Below, piece by piece: positions 9,597-18,447 of a stretch of DNA of 64,000 bases. Position numbers and translations under genes: made by a program. The notes under the pieces are model-generated. The model was not told the origin of the DNA and ran no database searches. It saw only the letters and a list, made by a program, of their open reading frames with translations. Each line of letters starts with the position of its first letter. Positions within the stretch are counted from its first letter, which is position 1. This DNA is from Streptomyces sp. HUAS YS2 (lineage in GTDB: Bacteria > Actinomycetota > Actinomycetes > Streptomycetales > Streptomycetaceae), in contig NZ_CP137573.1 of the NCBI RefSeq assembly GCF_033343995.1, positions 5,303,001 through 5,367,000 on the forward strand, in the 5' to 3' direction.

Positions 9597-10577
9597 GTGA
9601 GGGACACACGAGAGAGCCGGCTACTCCTGGTACTGCTGGTCGTCATCGCGTTCGCACTGATCACGGTGGACATCCGCGGCGGCGAGGAGTCACCGGTGGA
9701 CGGCGCCCGGCGGGCCGCCGCCGCGGCCTTCGGGCCGATCGAGAACGGCGTCGCGGCAGCCGTCGACCCGGTCGGCAACGCCATAGGAGCGGTACGCGAC
9801 TCCGGCGAGCGGCACACCCGGATCGCCGCCCTGGAGCACGAGAACGCCGCCCTCAAGGCCAAGCTCGGCAGCGACGACCGCAACCGCAGCCGGGTCGCCG
9901 AACTCGACGGGATGCTCAAGAAGGCCGGAGCCGGCCAGTACGGCATCAAGGCCGCCGAGGTCATCGCCATAGGAGCCGCGCAGGGCTTCTCCTGGACCGT
10001 CACCATCGACGCCGGTGCCGACGACGGCATCAAGCGCGACATGACCGTGCTCAACGGCGCCGGACTCGTCGGCCGGGTCACCACCGTCGGCCCGTCCACC
10101 GCGACCGTGCTGCTCGCCAACGACCCGGACTTCACCGTCGGCACCCGCCTGGAGAAGACCAGCGAACTCGGCTTCGCCACCGGCCAGGGCAACGGCCCGC
10201 TGCTCGTCCAACTGCTCAACGGCAAGGCGAAGGTCAAGCCCGGCGACCGGCTCGTCACCTTCGGCTCGCACGGCTCCAAGCCGTTCGTCCCCGGTGTCCC
10301 GGTCGGCGAGATCGTCCGCGTCGACCCCATGGGCGGCGGCCTGACGCGCAACGTCTACATCCGCCCGTACGTCGGCTTCACCAAGCTGGACATCGTCGGC
10401 GTCGTCGTCCAGGCCCCGCGCACGGACCCGCGCGACATGGTGCTGCCGCCCAAGCCCGCCAAGCCCAGGCCCGTACCGACCGTCACCGTCACGGTCACCC
10501 CGCCGCCGCCCGGTCAGGAGCAGCAGGGACAGCAGCCGCAAGGACAGCAGCCGACCGACGGACAGACCGAGCGGTAG
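9597..10577 (+). CDS. mreC: rod-shape determining protein MreC
   Basis: Bitopic membrane protein organising the elongasome; 326 residues. An N-terminal membrane anchor (about 9-24) is followed by a coiled coil (about 76-108, IAALEHENAALKAKL) and the two beta-barrel domains of MreC. A Pro/Gln-rich cytidine-rich tail (after about 290) ends the protein. GTG start; the nearest purine tract AGGAAAGG is 17-18 nt upstream, so the start is not certain. mreD begins 12 bp later. Confidence 0.93.
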   Translation: MRDTRESRLLLVLLVVIAFALITVDIRGGEESPVDGARRAAAAAFGPIENGVAAAVDPVGNAIGAVRDSGERHTRIAALEHENAALKAKLGSDDRNRSRVAELDGMLKKAGAGQYGIKAAEVIAIGAAQGFSWTVTIDAGADDGIKRDMTVLNGAGLVGRVTTVGPSTATVLLANDPDFTVGTRLEKTSELGFATGQGNGPLLVQLLNGKAKVKPGDRLVTFGSHGSKPFVPGVPVGEIVRVDPMGGGLTRNVYIRPYVGFTKLDIVGVVVQAPRTDPRDMVLPPKPAKPRPVPTVTVTVTPPPPGQEQQGQQPQGQQPTDGQTER

Positions 10578-10589
10578 GGGGACCCACTC

Positions 10590-11252
10590 ATGAAGATCAA
10601 CCGGATCCTGCTCTCCGCGGCGCTCGTCGTCGTGGCCCTCGTCGTCCAGGTCTCCGTCCTCGCCCGCCTCCAACTCCCCGGCGCGGTCCCCGACCTGGTG
10701 CTGCTCACCGTCGTCGCCCTCGCGCTCGTGTACGGCCACGTCAGCGGCGCCCTCATCGGCTTCGGCGCGGGCCTGCTCGCCGACCTGGCACCGCCCGCCG
10801 ACCACGCCGTGGGCCGCTACGCCCTCGTGCTCTGCGTCATCGGCTACGTCGCCGGGCTCTTCCGGCCCGAGAAGGGCCAGCTCAGATCCGCCTCCGGCCC
10901 GATGGCCGTGGTCGTCGCCGCCGCCGTCGGCACGACCCTGCTGTACGCGGGCGTCGGCGCCCTCGTCGGCGACACCGCCGCCCGCCATGTCGGCCTCGGC
11001 TTCCTGCTGTTCACCGCGGCCCTGTACGACCTGCTGCTGGCCCCCTTCACCGTGCCGCTGATCATGGCCCTCGCCCGACGCGTCGACAACGACCCGCTCG
11101 CCGAGACGAGCAGCGCCGGAGACGTCTCCTCCGGATGGCTCTCCTCCGGCACCGGACTGCGGATCGGCGCCCAGCGCAGCGGCCTGCGCGTGAAGGCCGC
11201 CCGCAGCCGCGCCACACGGGCCGGACGCATCAAGGGAGTCAAGCGACTGTGA
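10590..11252 (+). CDS. mreD: rod-shape determining protein MreD
   Basis: Polytopic membrane component of the elongasome; 220 residues, longer than the typical 160-180 because of a basic, Ser/Arg-rich cytoplasmic C terminus (after about 170). Five to six hydrophobic segments begin at residue 5. ATG start with GGGGGA 7 nt upstream. It is tightly spaced between mreC and mrdA. Confidence 0.92.
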   Translation: MKINRILLSAALVVVALVVQVSVLARLQLPGAVPDLVLLTVVALALVYGHVSGALIGFGAGLLADLAPPADHAVGRYALVLCVIGYVAGLFRPEKGQLRSASGPMAVVVAAAVGTTLLYAGVGALVGDTAARHVGLGFLLFTAALYDLLLAPFTVPLIMALARRVDNDPLAETSSAGDVSSGWLSSGTGLRIGAQRSGLRVKAARSRATRAGRIKGVKRL

Positions 11253-11271
11253 CCGAGGGGGCAGCGGCAGC

Positions 11272-13500
11272 ATGAGCAACATTCCGGAGACCGGGCGGAC
11301 CCAGCGGGTCCAGATCCGGCTCGTCATCATCCAGGTCCTGGTCTTCTCCCTCCTGCTCACGCTCGGCGGGCGGCTCTGGTACCTCCAGATCCGCAACGGC
11401 AAGGAGTACACGGCGGAGGCCAAGGGCAACCACGTCCAGCAGGTCGTCCAGCCCGCCGTCCGCGGCACCATCCTGGACGCCCGCGGAGTCCCGCTCGCCG
11501 ACAACGAGACCCGGCTCGTGGTCTCCGCCTCGCGCACCGAGCTGCTGAAGATGAAGGACGACGGCAAGGCCGTCCTCACCCGGCTCGCCGGCGTCCTCGG
11601 CATGAAGCCCCAGGACGTCATCAACAAGATCCGGCTCTGCGACTCCAAGACCCCCAAGCCCTGCTGGAACGGCTCGCCCTACCAGCCGATCCCCGTCACC
11701 GACGAGGCCACCACGCAGCAGGCCCTGACGATCCGGGAGGCCTCCGAGGACTTCCCCGGCATCACCGCCGAACTCGCCGCCGTACGCCGCTACCCGGCGC
11801 CCGGCAAGGCCCGCACCTCTCAGGTCCTCGGCTACCTCTCGCCCGTCACCGACGAGGAGATCGAGAAGGCCAAGGACGGCGACTCGCCGTTCCTCCGCTC
11901 CGACCAGGTCGGCCGCTCCGGCATCGAGCGCACGTACGACACGGCGCTGCGCGGCAAGGCCGGCGTGACCCGCTACGAGGTCGACAACCTCGGCCGGGTC
12001 ATGGGCCAGACCGAGTCCGACCCGGGCGTGCCCGGCTCCACGCTCGTCACCAGCATCGACGCCCGGGTCCAGGCGGTCGCCGAGTACGAACTCGCCGCGG
12101 CGATGAAGACCGTCCGGAACGAGACGGACAAGATCACCGGCCGCAAGTACGAGGCCGACGCGGGCGCCGTCGTCGTCATGGAGTCCAAGACCGGCCGCGT
12201 CGTCGCGATGGCCTCGCAGCCCGACTACGACCCGAACGCCTGGGTCGGCGGCATCTCCGGCAAGGACTACGCCGCGCTCACCGGCAAGGGCTCCAACTAC
12301 CCGCTGCTGAACCGGGCCATCCAGGGCCAGGCCGCGGCCGGCTCCGTCTTCAAGGTCGTCTCCGCCAGCGCCGCCGTGCGCGCCGGCCACGACTTCTACG
12401 ACAAGTACCCCTGCACCTCCTCGTACAGCATGGGCAACACCAGCTTCGCGAACTTCGAGTCCCAGGGGCACGGCCCCATCACCCTCGGCGACGCCCTCAA
12501 GTTCTCCTGCAACACCGTCTTCTACCGCCTCGGCCACGAGCAGTGGTCGCGCGACGGCGGCCTCAAGCCCAAGAAGGGCGCCAAGGACTGGTTCTACCGC
12601 ACCGCCCACGAGTTCGGCTTCGGCGGCGAGACCGGCATCGACCTGCCCAACGAGGTCAAGGGCCGCATCCCCGACCGCCAGTGGAAGCAGAACTTCTGGG
12701 AGGCGAACAAGGACGCCTGGTGCAAGGAGGGGAAGAAGGGCGGCACGTACATCCAGCAGCTCTCCTACGAGAACTGCCTGGAGGGCAACCAGCTCAAGGC
12801 CTACGACAGCATCAACTTCTCCATCGGACAGGGCGACCTGCTCATCACGCCCATCCAGCTGGCCACCGCCTACGCCGCCATCAGCAACGGCGGCACCCTC
12901 TACAACCCCACCATCGGCAAGGCCCTGATCAGCCCCGACGGCAAGAACGTCACGGAGATCAAGCCCAAGGCCCACGGCCGGCTGCCGGTCGACGCGCAGA
13001 CCATCCGCGACCTCGACAAGGGCCTGAAGTCCGTCGTCGAGCCGGGCGGCACCGCCGCCTGGCGGTTCGGCGGCTGGCCCCAGGACAAGATCCCGATGCA
13101 CGCCAAGACCGGCACCGCCCAGGTCTACGGCAAGCAGACCACCTCGTGGTTCGCCACCTACACCCGCGAGTTCACGATCATCATGACGATCTCCCAGGGT
13201 GGCACCGGCTCCGGCGCCTCCGGCCCCGCCGTGCGCAACATCTACGACGCCCTCTACGGCCTCGACGACGAGGGCAACCAGGACCTCAAGCGGGCCCTGC
13301 TGCCCCAGCCGCAGAAGACCCTGCCGAGGATCCAGAGCGACGGCAGCATCGACGCGCCCGTGATCAAGCCGTACGACCCCGACGCGCAGCTGGTCAAGCC
13401 GGAGGGTGAGCAGGCCGCCGGCCAGGATCCGTCCTCACCGCCCGAGCCGCAGCCCAGCGTCCCGCCGCTCGCGGGCCCGCCGAGGGCCGGGAGGCTCTGA
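11272..13500 (+). CDS. mrdA: penicillin-binding protein 2 (class B transpeptidase)
   Basis: Peptidoglycan transpeptidase working with RodA; 742 residues. One N-terminal membrane anchor (about 18-38), a pedestal/dimerisation domain, then the transpeptidase domain with SVFK (nucleophile Ser358, Lys361), SCN (412-414) and KTGT (612-615). The C terminus has a Pro-rich tail. ATG start with GAGGGGG upstream, 19 bp after mreD. rodA begins 4 bp after the stop codon, so the pair is translationally close. Confidence 0.95.
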   Translation: MSNIPETGRTQRVQIRLVIIQVLVFSLLLTLGGRLWYLQIRNGKEYTAEAKGNHVQQVVQPAVRGTILDARGVPLADNETRLVVSASRTELLKMKDDGKAVLTRLAGVLGMKPQDVINKIRLCDSKTPKPCWNGSPYQPIPVTDEATTQQALTIREASEDFPGITAELAAVRRYPAPGKARTSQVLGYLSPVTDEEIEKAKDGDSPFLRSDQVGRSGIERTYDTALRGKAGVTRYEVDNLGRVMGQTESDPGVPGSTLVTSIDARVQAVAEYELAAAMKTVRNETDKITGRKYEADAGAVVVMESKTGRVVAMASQPDYDPNAWVGGISGKDYAALTGKGSNYPLLNRAIQGQAAAGSVFKVVSASAAVRAGHDFYDKYPCTSSYSMGNTSFANFESQGHGPITLGDALKFSCNTVFYRLGHEQWSRDGGLKPKKGAKDWFYRTAHEFGFGGETGIDLPNEVKGRIPDRQWKQNFWEANKDAWCKEGKKGGTYIQQLSYENCLEGNQLKAYDSINFSIGQGDLLITPIQLATAYAAISNGGTLYNPTIGKALISPDGKNVTEIKPKAHGRLPVDAQTIRDLDKGLKSVVEPGGTAAWRFGGWPQDKIPMHAKTGTAQVYGKQTTSWFATYTREFTIIMTISQGGTGSGASGPAVRNIYDALYGLDDEGNQDLKRALLPQPQKTLPRIQSDGSIDAPVIKPYDPDAQLVKPEGEQAAGQDPSSPPEPQPSVPPLAGPPRAGRL

Positions 13501-13504
13501 CCCG

Positions 13505-14704
13505 ATGAACGCACGCACCGGCTTCTCCGTCTCCCGGTACGCCCCCGAGCGCGGGGCCTTCGCCAAGCTGACCGCCCGCGACTCCGTCGTCCGGCGGCTC
13601 GACTGGCCGATCCTGCTGTCCGCCCTCGCCCTGTCCCTGCTCGGCTCGCTGCTCGTGTGGTCCGCCACCCGGGGGCGCACCGAGCTCAACCAGGGCGACC
13701 CGTACTACTTCCTGTTCCGGCACGTCCTGAACACCGGCATCGGCCTCTGCCTGATGATCGGCACGATCTGGCTCGGCCACCGCACCCTGCGCGGCGCGGT
13801 GCCGATCCTGTACGGCATCTCCATCGTGCTGATCCTCGCCGTGCTCACCCCGCTCGGCGCGACGATCAACGGCGCGCACGCGTGGATCGTGGTCGGCGGC
13901 GGCTTCTCGCTCCAGCCCAGCGAGTTCGTGAAGATCACGATCATCCTGATCATGGCGATGCTGCTCGCGGCGAAGGTCGACGCGGGCGACCAGCTCCATC
14001 CCGACCACGGCACCGTCGCCAAGGCGCTCGGCCTCGCCTGCCTCCCCATGGGCATCGTCATGCTGATGCCCGACCTCGGCTCGGTGATGGTCATGGGCGT
14101 CATCGTGCTCGGCGTCCTGCTCGCCTCCGGGGCGTCCAACCGCTGGGTGCTCGGACTGATCGGCGCGGGCATCGGGGGAGCCGTCCTCGTCACCGCGCTC
14201 GGGATGCTCGACGAATACCAGATCAACCGCTTCGCCGCGTTCGCCAACCCCGAGCTCGACCCGGCCGGCGTCGGCTACAACACCAACCAGGCGCGCATCG
14301 CGATCGGCTCCGGCGGGCTGTACGGCGCGGGGCTCTTCAAGGGCCACCAGACCAGCGGCCAGTTCGTGCCCGAGCAGCAGACCGACTTCATCTACACCGT
14401 CGCCGGCGAGGAACTCGGCTTCCTCGGCGCCGGGCTGATCCTGGTGCTGCTCGGCGTGATCCTGTGGCGCGCCTGCCGCATCGCGCGGGAGACGACCGAG
14501 CTGTACGGCACGATCGTCGCGGCCGGGATCATCGCCTGGTTCGCCTTCCAGGCCTTCGAGAACATCGGCATGAACCTCGGCATCATGCCCGTGGCCGGCC
14601 TGCCGCTGCCGTTCGTCTCGTACGGCGGCTCGTCGATGTTCGCGGTGTGGGTGGCGATCGGACTCCTGCAGTCGATCAGGGTGCAGCGCCCGATGTCGGC
14701 ATAA
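13505..14704 (+). CDS. rodA: RodA, SEDS-family peptidoglycan glycosyltransferase
   Basis: Polymerises lipid II together with the class B PBP encoded just upstream; 399 residues. ATG 13505 is chosen because it lies 4 bp after the mrdA stop and gives the usual length; the frame is open further back inside mrdA. About ten membrane segments, the SEDS signature with GAKRWI-like ANGAHAWI and QPSE segments, and the C-terminal GLPLPFVSYGGSS motif are seen. It is the last gene of the mre series. The following CYTH-CHAD gene has its own promoter signature. Confidence 0.95.
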   Translation: MNARTGFSVSRYAPERGAFAKLTARDSVVRRLDWPILLSALALSLLGSLLVWSATRGRTELNQGDPYYFLFRHVLNTGIGLCLMIGTIWLGHRTLRGAVPILYGISIVLILAVLTPLGATINGAHAWIVVGGGFSLQPSEFVKITIILIMAMLLAAKVDAGDQLHPDHGTVAKALGLACLPMGIVMLMPDLGSVMVMGVIVLGVLLASGASNRWVLGLIGAGIGGAVLVTALGMLDEYQINRFAAFANPELDPAGVGYNTNQARIAIGSGGLYGAGLFKGHQTSGQFVPEQQTDFIYTVAGEELGFLGAGLILVLLGVILWRACRIARETTELYGTIVAAGIIAWFAFQAFENIGMNLGIMPVAGLPLPFVSYGGSSMFAVWVAIGLLQSIRVQRPMSA

Positions 14705-14742
14705 CGGCGCAAGACGTACTGCCGTTCCGTTCACGCTGCGTC

Positions 14743-14748
14743 TAGATT
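14743..14748 (+). promoter_or_regulatory. -10 hexamer of a probable leaderless promoter for the CYTH-CHAD gene
   Basis: TAGATT, 6 nt, then ATG 14755. No Shine-Dalgarno sequence is present. Confidence 0.55.
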
Positions 14749-14754
14749 CGATTC

Positions 14755-16377
14755 ATGGCGGAGACGAAGCGCGAGATCGAGCGGAAGTACGAAGCCACCG
14801 ACCGGACGGAGCTGCCGGACCTGACGCGGGCGGCCGGGGTCGCGTCCGTCGAGGACCGGGGCGTCGACGAACTCGACGCGGTCTACTACGACACCCCCGA
14901 CCTGCGGCTCGCCGCGGACTCACTCACCCTGCGGCGCCGCACGGGCGGCGGCGACGCCGGCTGGCACCTGAAGTTCCCCGTCGCCTCCGGAATCCGTGAC
15001 GAGATCAGAGCCCCGCTCTCGGACACGCTCCCGCGTGTCCTGGCGGGGCTCCTCCGCTCCCGCGTCCGCGACGGCGAGGTGCTTCCGGTCGTGCGCCTGC
15101 GCTCCTCGCGCGCCGTCCACCACCTGCGGGCCGAGGACGGCGCGCTGCTCGCCGAACTCTCCGTCGACACGGTCCACGCCGAACGGCTCGGCCCTGGGGA
15201 GGGGGCGACGGCGGACTGGACCGAGATCGAGGTCGAACTCGCCGACGGCGCGGACCAGAAGGTCCTCGACGCGGTCGAGAAGCGCTTGAAGAGGGCGGGC
15301 GTCCGCCCCTCCGAGGCTCCCTCGAAGCTGGCCAGGGCCCTGGAAGAGACCGCGGGGAAGGACCGCGCCGGAAAGGCCGCGGCGAAGGCGGCACGGCGCT
15401 CGGGCGAGGCACAGGCACGGGACGACGTCCACGACCCCGACGGAAAGCGCGTCGCCAAGCACGCCCGCCGCGCCGGAGGAGGCGCCGCTGGAGAGGCCGA
15501 CCTCGACTCCGGCACCGCCGGGGCCGCCGTGCTCGCGTACGTGCGCCGGCAGCGGGACGCCCTCGTCGCCCTCGACCCCGCCGTCCGCCGCGATCTACCC
15601 GACTCGGTCCACCAGATGCGCGTCGCCTGCCGACGCCTGCGCAGCGCCCTCAAGACCTACCGCAAGGTCCTCGACCGCACCGCCACCGACCCGGTCCGCG
15701 ACGAGCTCAAGTGGCTCGCCGGCGAACTCGGCCACGCCCGCGACCAGGAGGTTCTCGTCGCCCGCCTGCGCGGCCACCTCGACGACACCCCCCGCCCCCT
15801 CCTCCTCGGGCCGCTCCGCAACCGGTTGCGCATCTGGGACGCCGCCCGCTCCGGCGACGCCCGTCGCCGCAGCCTCGCCGCCCTCGACTCCCCGCGCCAC
15901 CTCGCCCTCCTGGACGCCCTCGACGCTCTGCTCACCGACCCGCCGCTGCGGAAGCGCGCCGGCCGCCCCGCCGCCGACGTCCTGCCGAAAGCCGTCCTCA
16001 AGGCCCACGGCCGCCTTTCCGCCGCCGTCGACCACGCCCTCGGCCTCGACCCGGGCCACGACCGAGACCTCGCCCTCCACGAGGCCCGCAAGGCCGCCAA
16101 ACGCGCCCGCTACGCCGCAGAGGTCGCCACCCCCACCCTCGGCAAGCCCGCCAAGAAGCTGGCCTCCCGCGTCAAGGCCGTACAGAGCCTGCTCGGCGAG
16201 CACCAGGACAGCGTCGTCGCCCGCGAAGCCCTGCGCGCCCTCGCCGTCCAGGCCCACGGCGCCGGTGAGAACGCCTTCACCTGGGGGCTGCTGTACGGCC
16301 GCGAGGAGGCCGCTGCGGCGCGCACGGAGCGCGAGCTGCCGGAGGCCTGGGCCGCCGCAGAGACCGCGGATCTGTAG
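14755..16377 (+). CDS. CYTH and CHAD domain-containing protein
   Basis: 540 residues. The N-terminal CYTH (triphosphate tunnel) domain has the diagnostic ExExK at E7-I8-E9-R10-K11 and alternating Lys/Arg/Glu strands to about residue 200. An Arg/Lys/Ala-rich linker follows. The CHAD domain (about 255-540) contains the conserved His-containing helices HQMRVACRRLRS (H286) and HEARKAAKRARY (H442). CYTH enzymes act on inorganic or organic triphosphates, and CHAD domains bind polyphosphate, so a role in polyphosphate metabolism is plausible. The exact substrate cannot be read from the sequence. Confidence 0.9.
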   Translation: MAETKREIERKYEATDRTELPDLTRAAGVASVEDRGVDELDAVYYDTPDLRLAADSLTLRRRTGGGDAGWHLKFPVASGIRDEIRAPLSDTLPRVLAGLLRSRVRDGEVLPVVRLRSSRAVHHLRAEDGALLAELSVDTVHAERLGPGEGATADWTEIEVELADGADQKVLDAVEKRLKRAGVRPSEAPSKLARALEETAGKDRAGKAAAKAARRSGEAQARDDVHDPDGKRVAKHARRAGGGAAGEADLDSGTAGAAVLAYVRRQRDALVALDPAVRRDLPDSVHQMRVACRRLRSALKTYRKVLDRTATDPVRDELKWLAGELGHARDQEVLVARLRGHLDDTPRPLLLGPLRNRLRIWDAARSGDARRRSLAALDSPRHLALLDALDALLTDPPLRKRAGRPAADVLPKAVLKAHGRLSAAVDHALGLDPGHDRDLALHEARKAAKRARYAAEVATPTLGKPAKKLASRVKAVQSLLGEHQDSVVAREALRALAVQAHGAGENAFTWGLLYGREEAAAARTERELPEAWAAAETADL

Positions 16378-16446
16378 CCGGACGGGAGTCCCTGAGCACC
16401 GGGGTACGCTTGAGAGTCGCCCCATGCCAGCTCACGAAGGTTCGAG

Positions 16447-18378
16447 ATGTCTGCTGCCGAGTCTGTCTTCCCGCAGCTCGAAGCTCTGCTCCCGCACGTG
16501 CAGAAGCCGATTCAGTACGTCGGTGGAGAGCTGAACTCCACGGTCAAGCCGTGGGAGTCCGCCGACGTCCGCTGGGCTCTGATGTACCCGGACGCGTACG
16601 AGGTCGGTCTGCCCAACCAGGGCGTCATGATCCTCTACGAGGTACTCAACGAGCGTGAGGGCGTCCTCGCCGAGCGCACCTACAGCGTGTGGCCGGACCT
16701 CGAAGAGCTGATGCGCGAGCACAACGTGCCGCAGTTCACGGTCGACAGCCACCGCCCCGTCGGCGCCTTCGACGTGTTCGGCCTGAGCTTCTCCACCGAG
16801 CTCGGCTACACCAACATGCTCACGGCCCTCGACCTCGCGGGCATCCCGCTGGAGTCCAAGGACCGCACCGTCGACCACCCGATCGTGCTCGCCGGCGGCC
16901 ACGCCGCCTTCAACCCCGAGCCGATCGCGGACTTCATCGACGCGGCGATCGTCGGCGACGGCGAGCAGGCCGTCCTCGACATGACCGAGATCATCCGCCG
17001 CTGGAAGGCGGAGGGCCGCCCCGGCGGCCGCGAGGAGGTCCTGCTCCGCCTCGCCAAGACCGGCTCGGTCTACATCCCGGCGTTCTACGACGTCGAGTAC
17101 CTCCCGGACGGCCGCATCGGCCGCGTCGTCCCCAACCGCTCCGGCGTGCCGTGGCGCGTGTCCAAGCACACCGTCATGGACCTCGACGAGTGGCCGTACC
17201 CCAAGCAGCCGCTGGTCCCGCTCGCCGAGACGGTCCACGAGCGGATGTCCGTCGAGATCTTCCGCGGCTGCACCCGCGGCTGCCGTTTCTGCCAGGCCGG
17301 CATGATCACGCGCCCCGTGCGGGAGCGAAGCATCACCGGCATCGGCGAGATGGTCGAGAAGGGTCTCAAGGCGACCGGCTTCGAGGAGGTCGGCCTCCTC
17401 TCGCTGTCCTCCGCGGACCACACCGAGATCGGTGACATCGCGAAGGGCCTGGCGGACCGCTACGAGGAAGACAAGATCGGCCTCTCCCTCCCCTCGACCC
17501 GCGTGGACGCCTTCAACGTCGACCTCGCGAACGAGCTGACGCGGAACGGCCGCCGCTCCGGCCTCACCTTCGCCCCCGAGGGCGGCTCCGAGCGCATGCG
17601 CAAGGTCATCAACAAGATGGTCTCGGAAGAGGACCTGATCAGGACCGTCGCGACGGCCTACGGCAACGGCTGGCGCCAGGTGAAGCTGTACTTCATGTGC
17701 GGCCTGCCGACCGAGACCGACGAGGACGTCCTCCAGATCGGCGACATGGCGGTCAACGTGATCGCCAAGGGCCGCGAGGTCTCCGGCCAGAACGACATCC
17801 GCTGCACGGTGTCGATCGGCGGCTTCGTCCCCAAGCCGCACACCCCCTTCCAGTGGGCCCCGCAGCTCTCCGCCGAGGAGACCGACGCCCGCCTGCAGAA
17901 GCTCCGCGACAAGATCCGCGGCGACAAGAAGTACGGCCGCTCCATCGGCTTCCGCTACCACGACGGCAAGCCCGGCATCGTCGAGGGCCTGCTCTCCCGC
18001 GGCGACCGCCGCGTCGGCCACGTCATCCGCGCGGTGTACGAGGACGGCGGCCGCTTCGACGGCTGGCGCGAGCACTTCTCGTACGACCGCTGGATGGACT
18101 GCGCCGCGAAGACCCTCCCGGCCCACGGCGTCGACGTCGACTGGTACACGACGCGCGAGCGCACCTACGAGGAGGTCCTGCCCTGGGACCACCTGGACTC
18201 CGGTCTCGACAAGGACTGGCTCTGGGAGGACTGGCAGGACGCCCTCGACGAGACCGAGGTCGACGACTGCCGCTGGACCCCGTGCTTCGACTGCGGCGTC
18301 TGCCCGGCCATGCAGACCGAGATCCAGGTCGGCCCGACGGGCAAGAAGCTGCTGCCGCTGAGCGTCGTCAAGCAGTAG
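16447..18378 (+). CDS. B12-binding/radical SAM protein, TIGR03960 family
   Basis: 643 residues. An N-terminal Rossmann-like region resembling B12-binding domains (about 30-240) is followed by a radical SAM core with CxxxCxxC at Cys275, 279 and 282 for the 4Fe-4S cluster. A C-terminal region ends with CFDCGVC. Members of this family are genomically paired with, or fused to, the DUF2344 protein encoded at 19578-20504; here a third gene separates them. The reaction is not established. ATG start with AAGG upstream; a TACGCT hexamer at 16405 may be its -10. Confidence 0.9.
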   Translation: MSAAESVFPQLEALLPHVQKPIQYVGGELNSTVKPWESADVRWALMYPDAYEVGLPNQGVMILYEVLNEREGVLAERTYSVWPDLEELMREHNVPQFTVDSHRPVGAFDVFGLSFSTELGYTNMLTALDLAGIPLESKDRTVDHPIVLAGGHAAFNPEPIADFIDAAIVGDGEQAVLDMTEIIRRWKAEGRPGGREEVLLRLAKTGSVYIPAFYDVEYLPDGRIGRVVPNRSGVPWRVSKHTVMDLDEWPYPKQPLVPLAETVHERMSVEIFRGCTRGCRFCQAGMITRPVRERSITGIGEMVEKGLKATGFEEVGLLSLSSADHTEIGDIAKGLADRYEEDKIGLSLPSTRVDAFNVDLANELTRNGRRSGLTFAPEGGSERMRKVINKMVSEEDLIRTVATAYGNGWRQVKLYFMCGLPTETDEDVLQIGDMAVNVIAKGREVSGQNDIRCTVSIGGFVPKPHTPFQWAPQLSAEETDARLQKLRDKIRGDKKYGRSIGFRYHDGKPGIVEGLLSRGDRRVGHVIRAVYEDGGRFDGWREHFSYDRWMDCAAKTLPAHGVDVDWYTTRERTYEEVLPWDHLDSGLDKDWLWEDWQDALDETEVDDCRWTPCFDCGVCPAMQTEIQVGPTGKKLLPLSVVKQ

Positions 18379-18393
18379 GGAACGCATTCGGGT

Positions 18394-18433
18394 GACGGCC
18401 CGGTCCGGGGAGGAAACCTCGGGCCGGGTCGTC
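18394..18433 (+). terminator. hairpin after the radical SAM gene
   Basis: Imperfect GC-rich inverted repeat with arms around 18394-18407 and 18421-18433, in the 69-bp gap before the next gene. Confidence 0.55.
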
Positions 18434-18447
18434 GCGTCATTTCGGGC

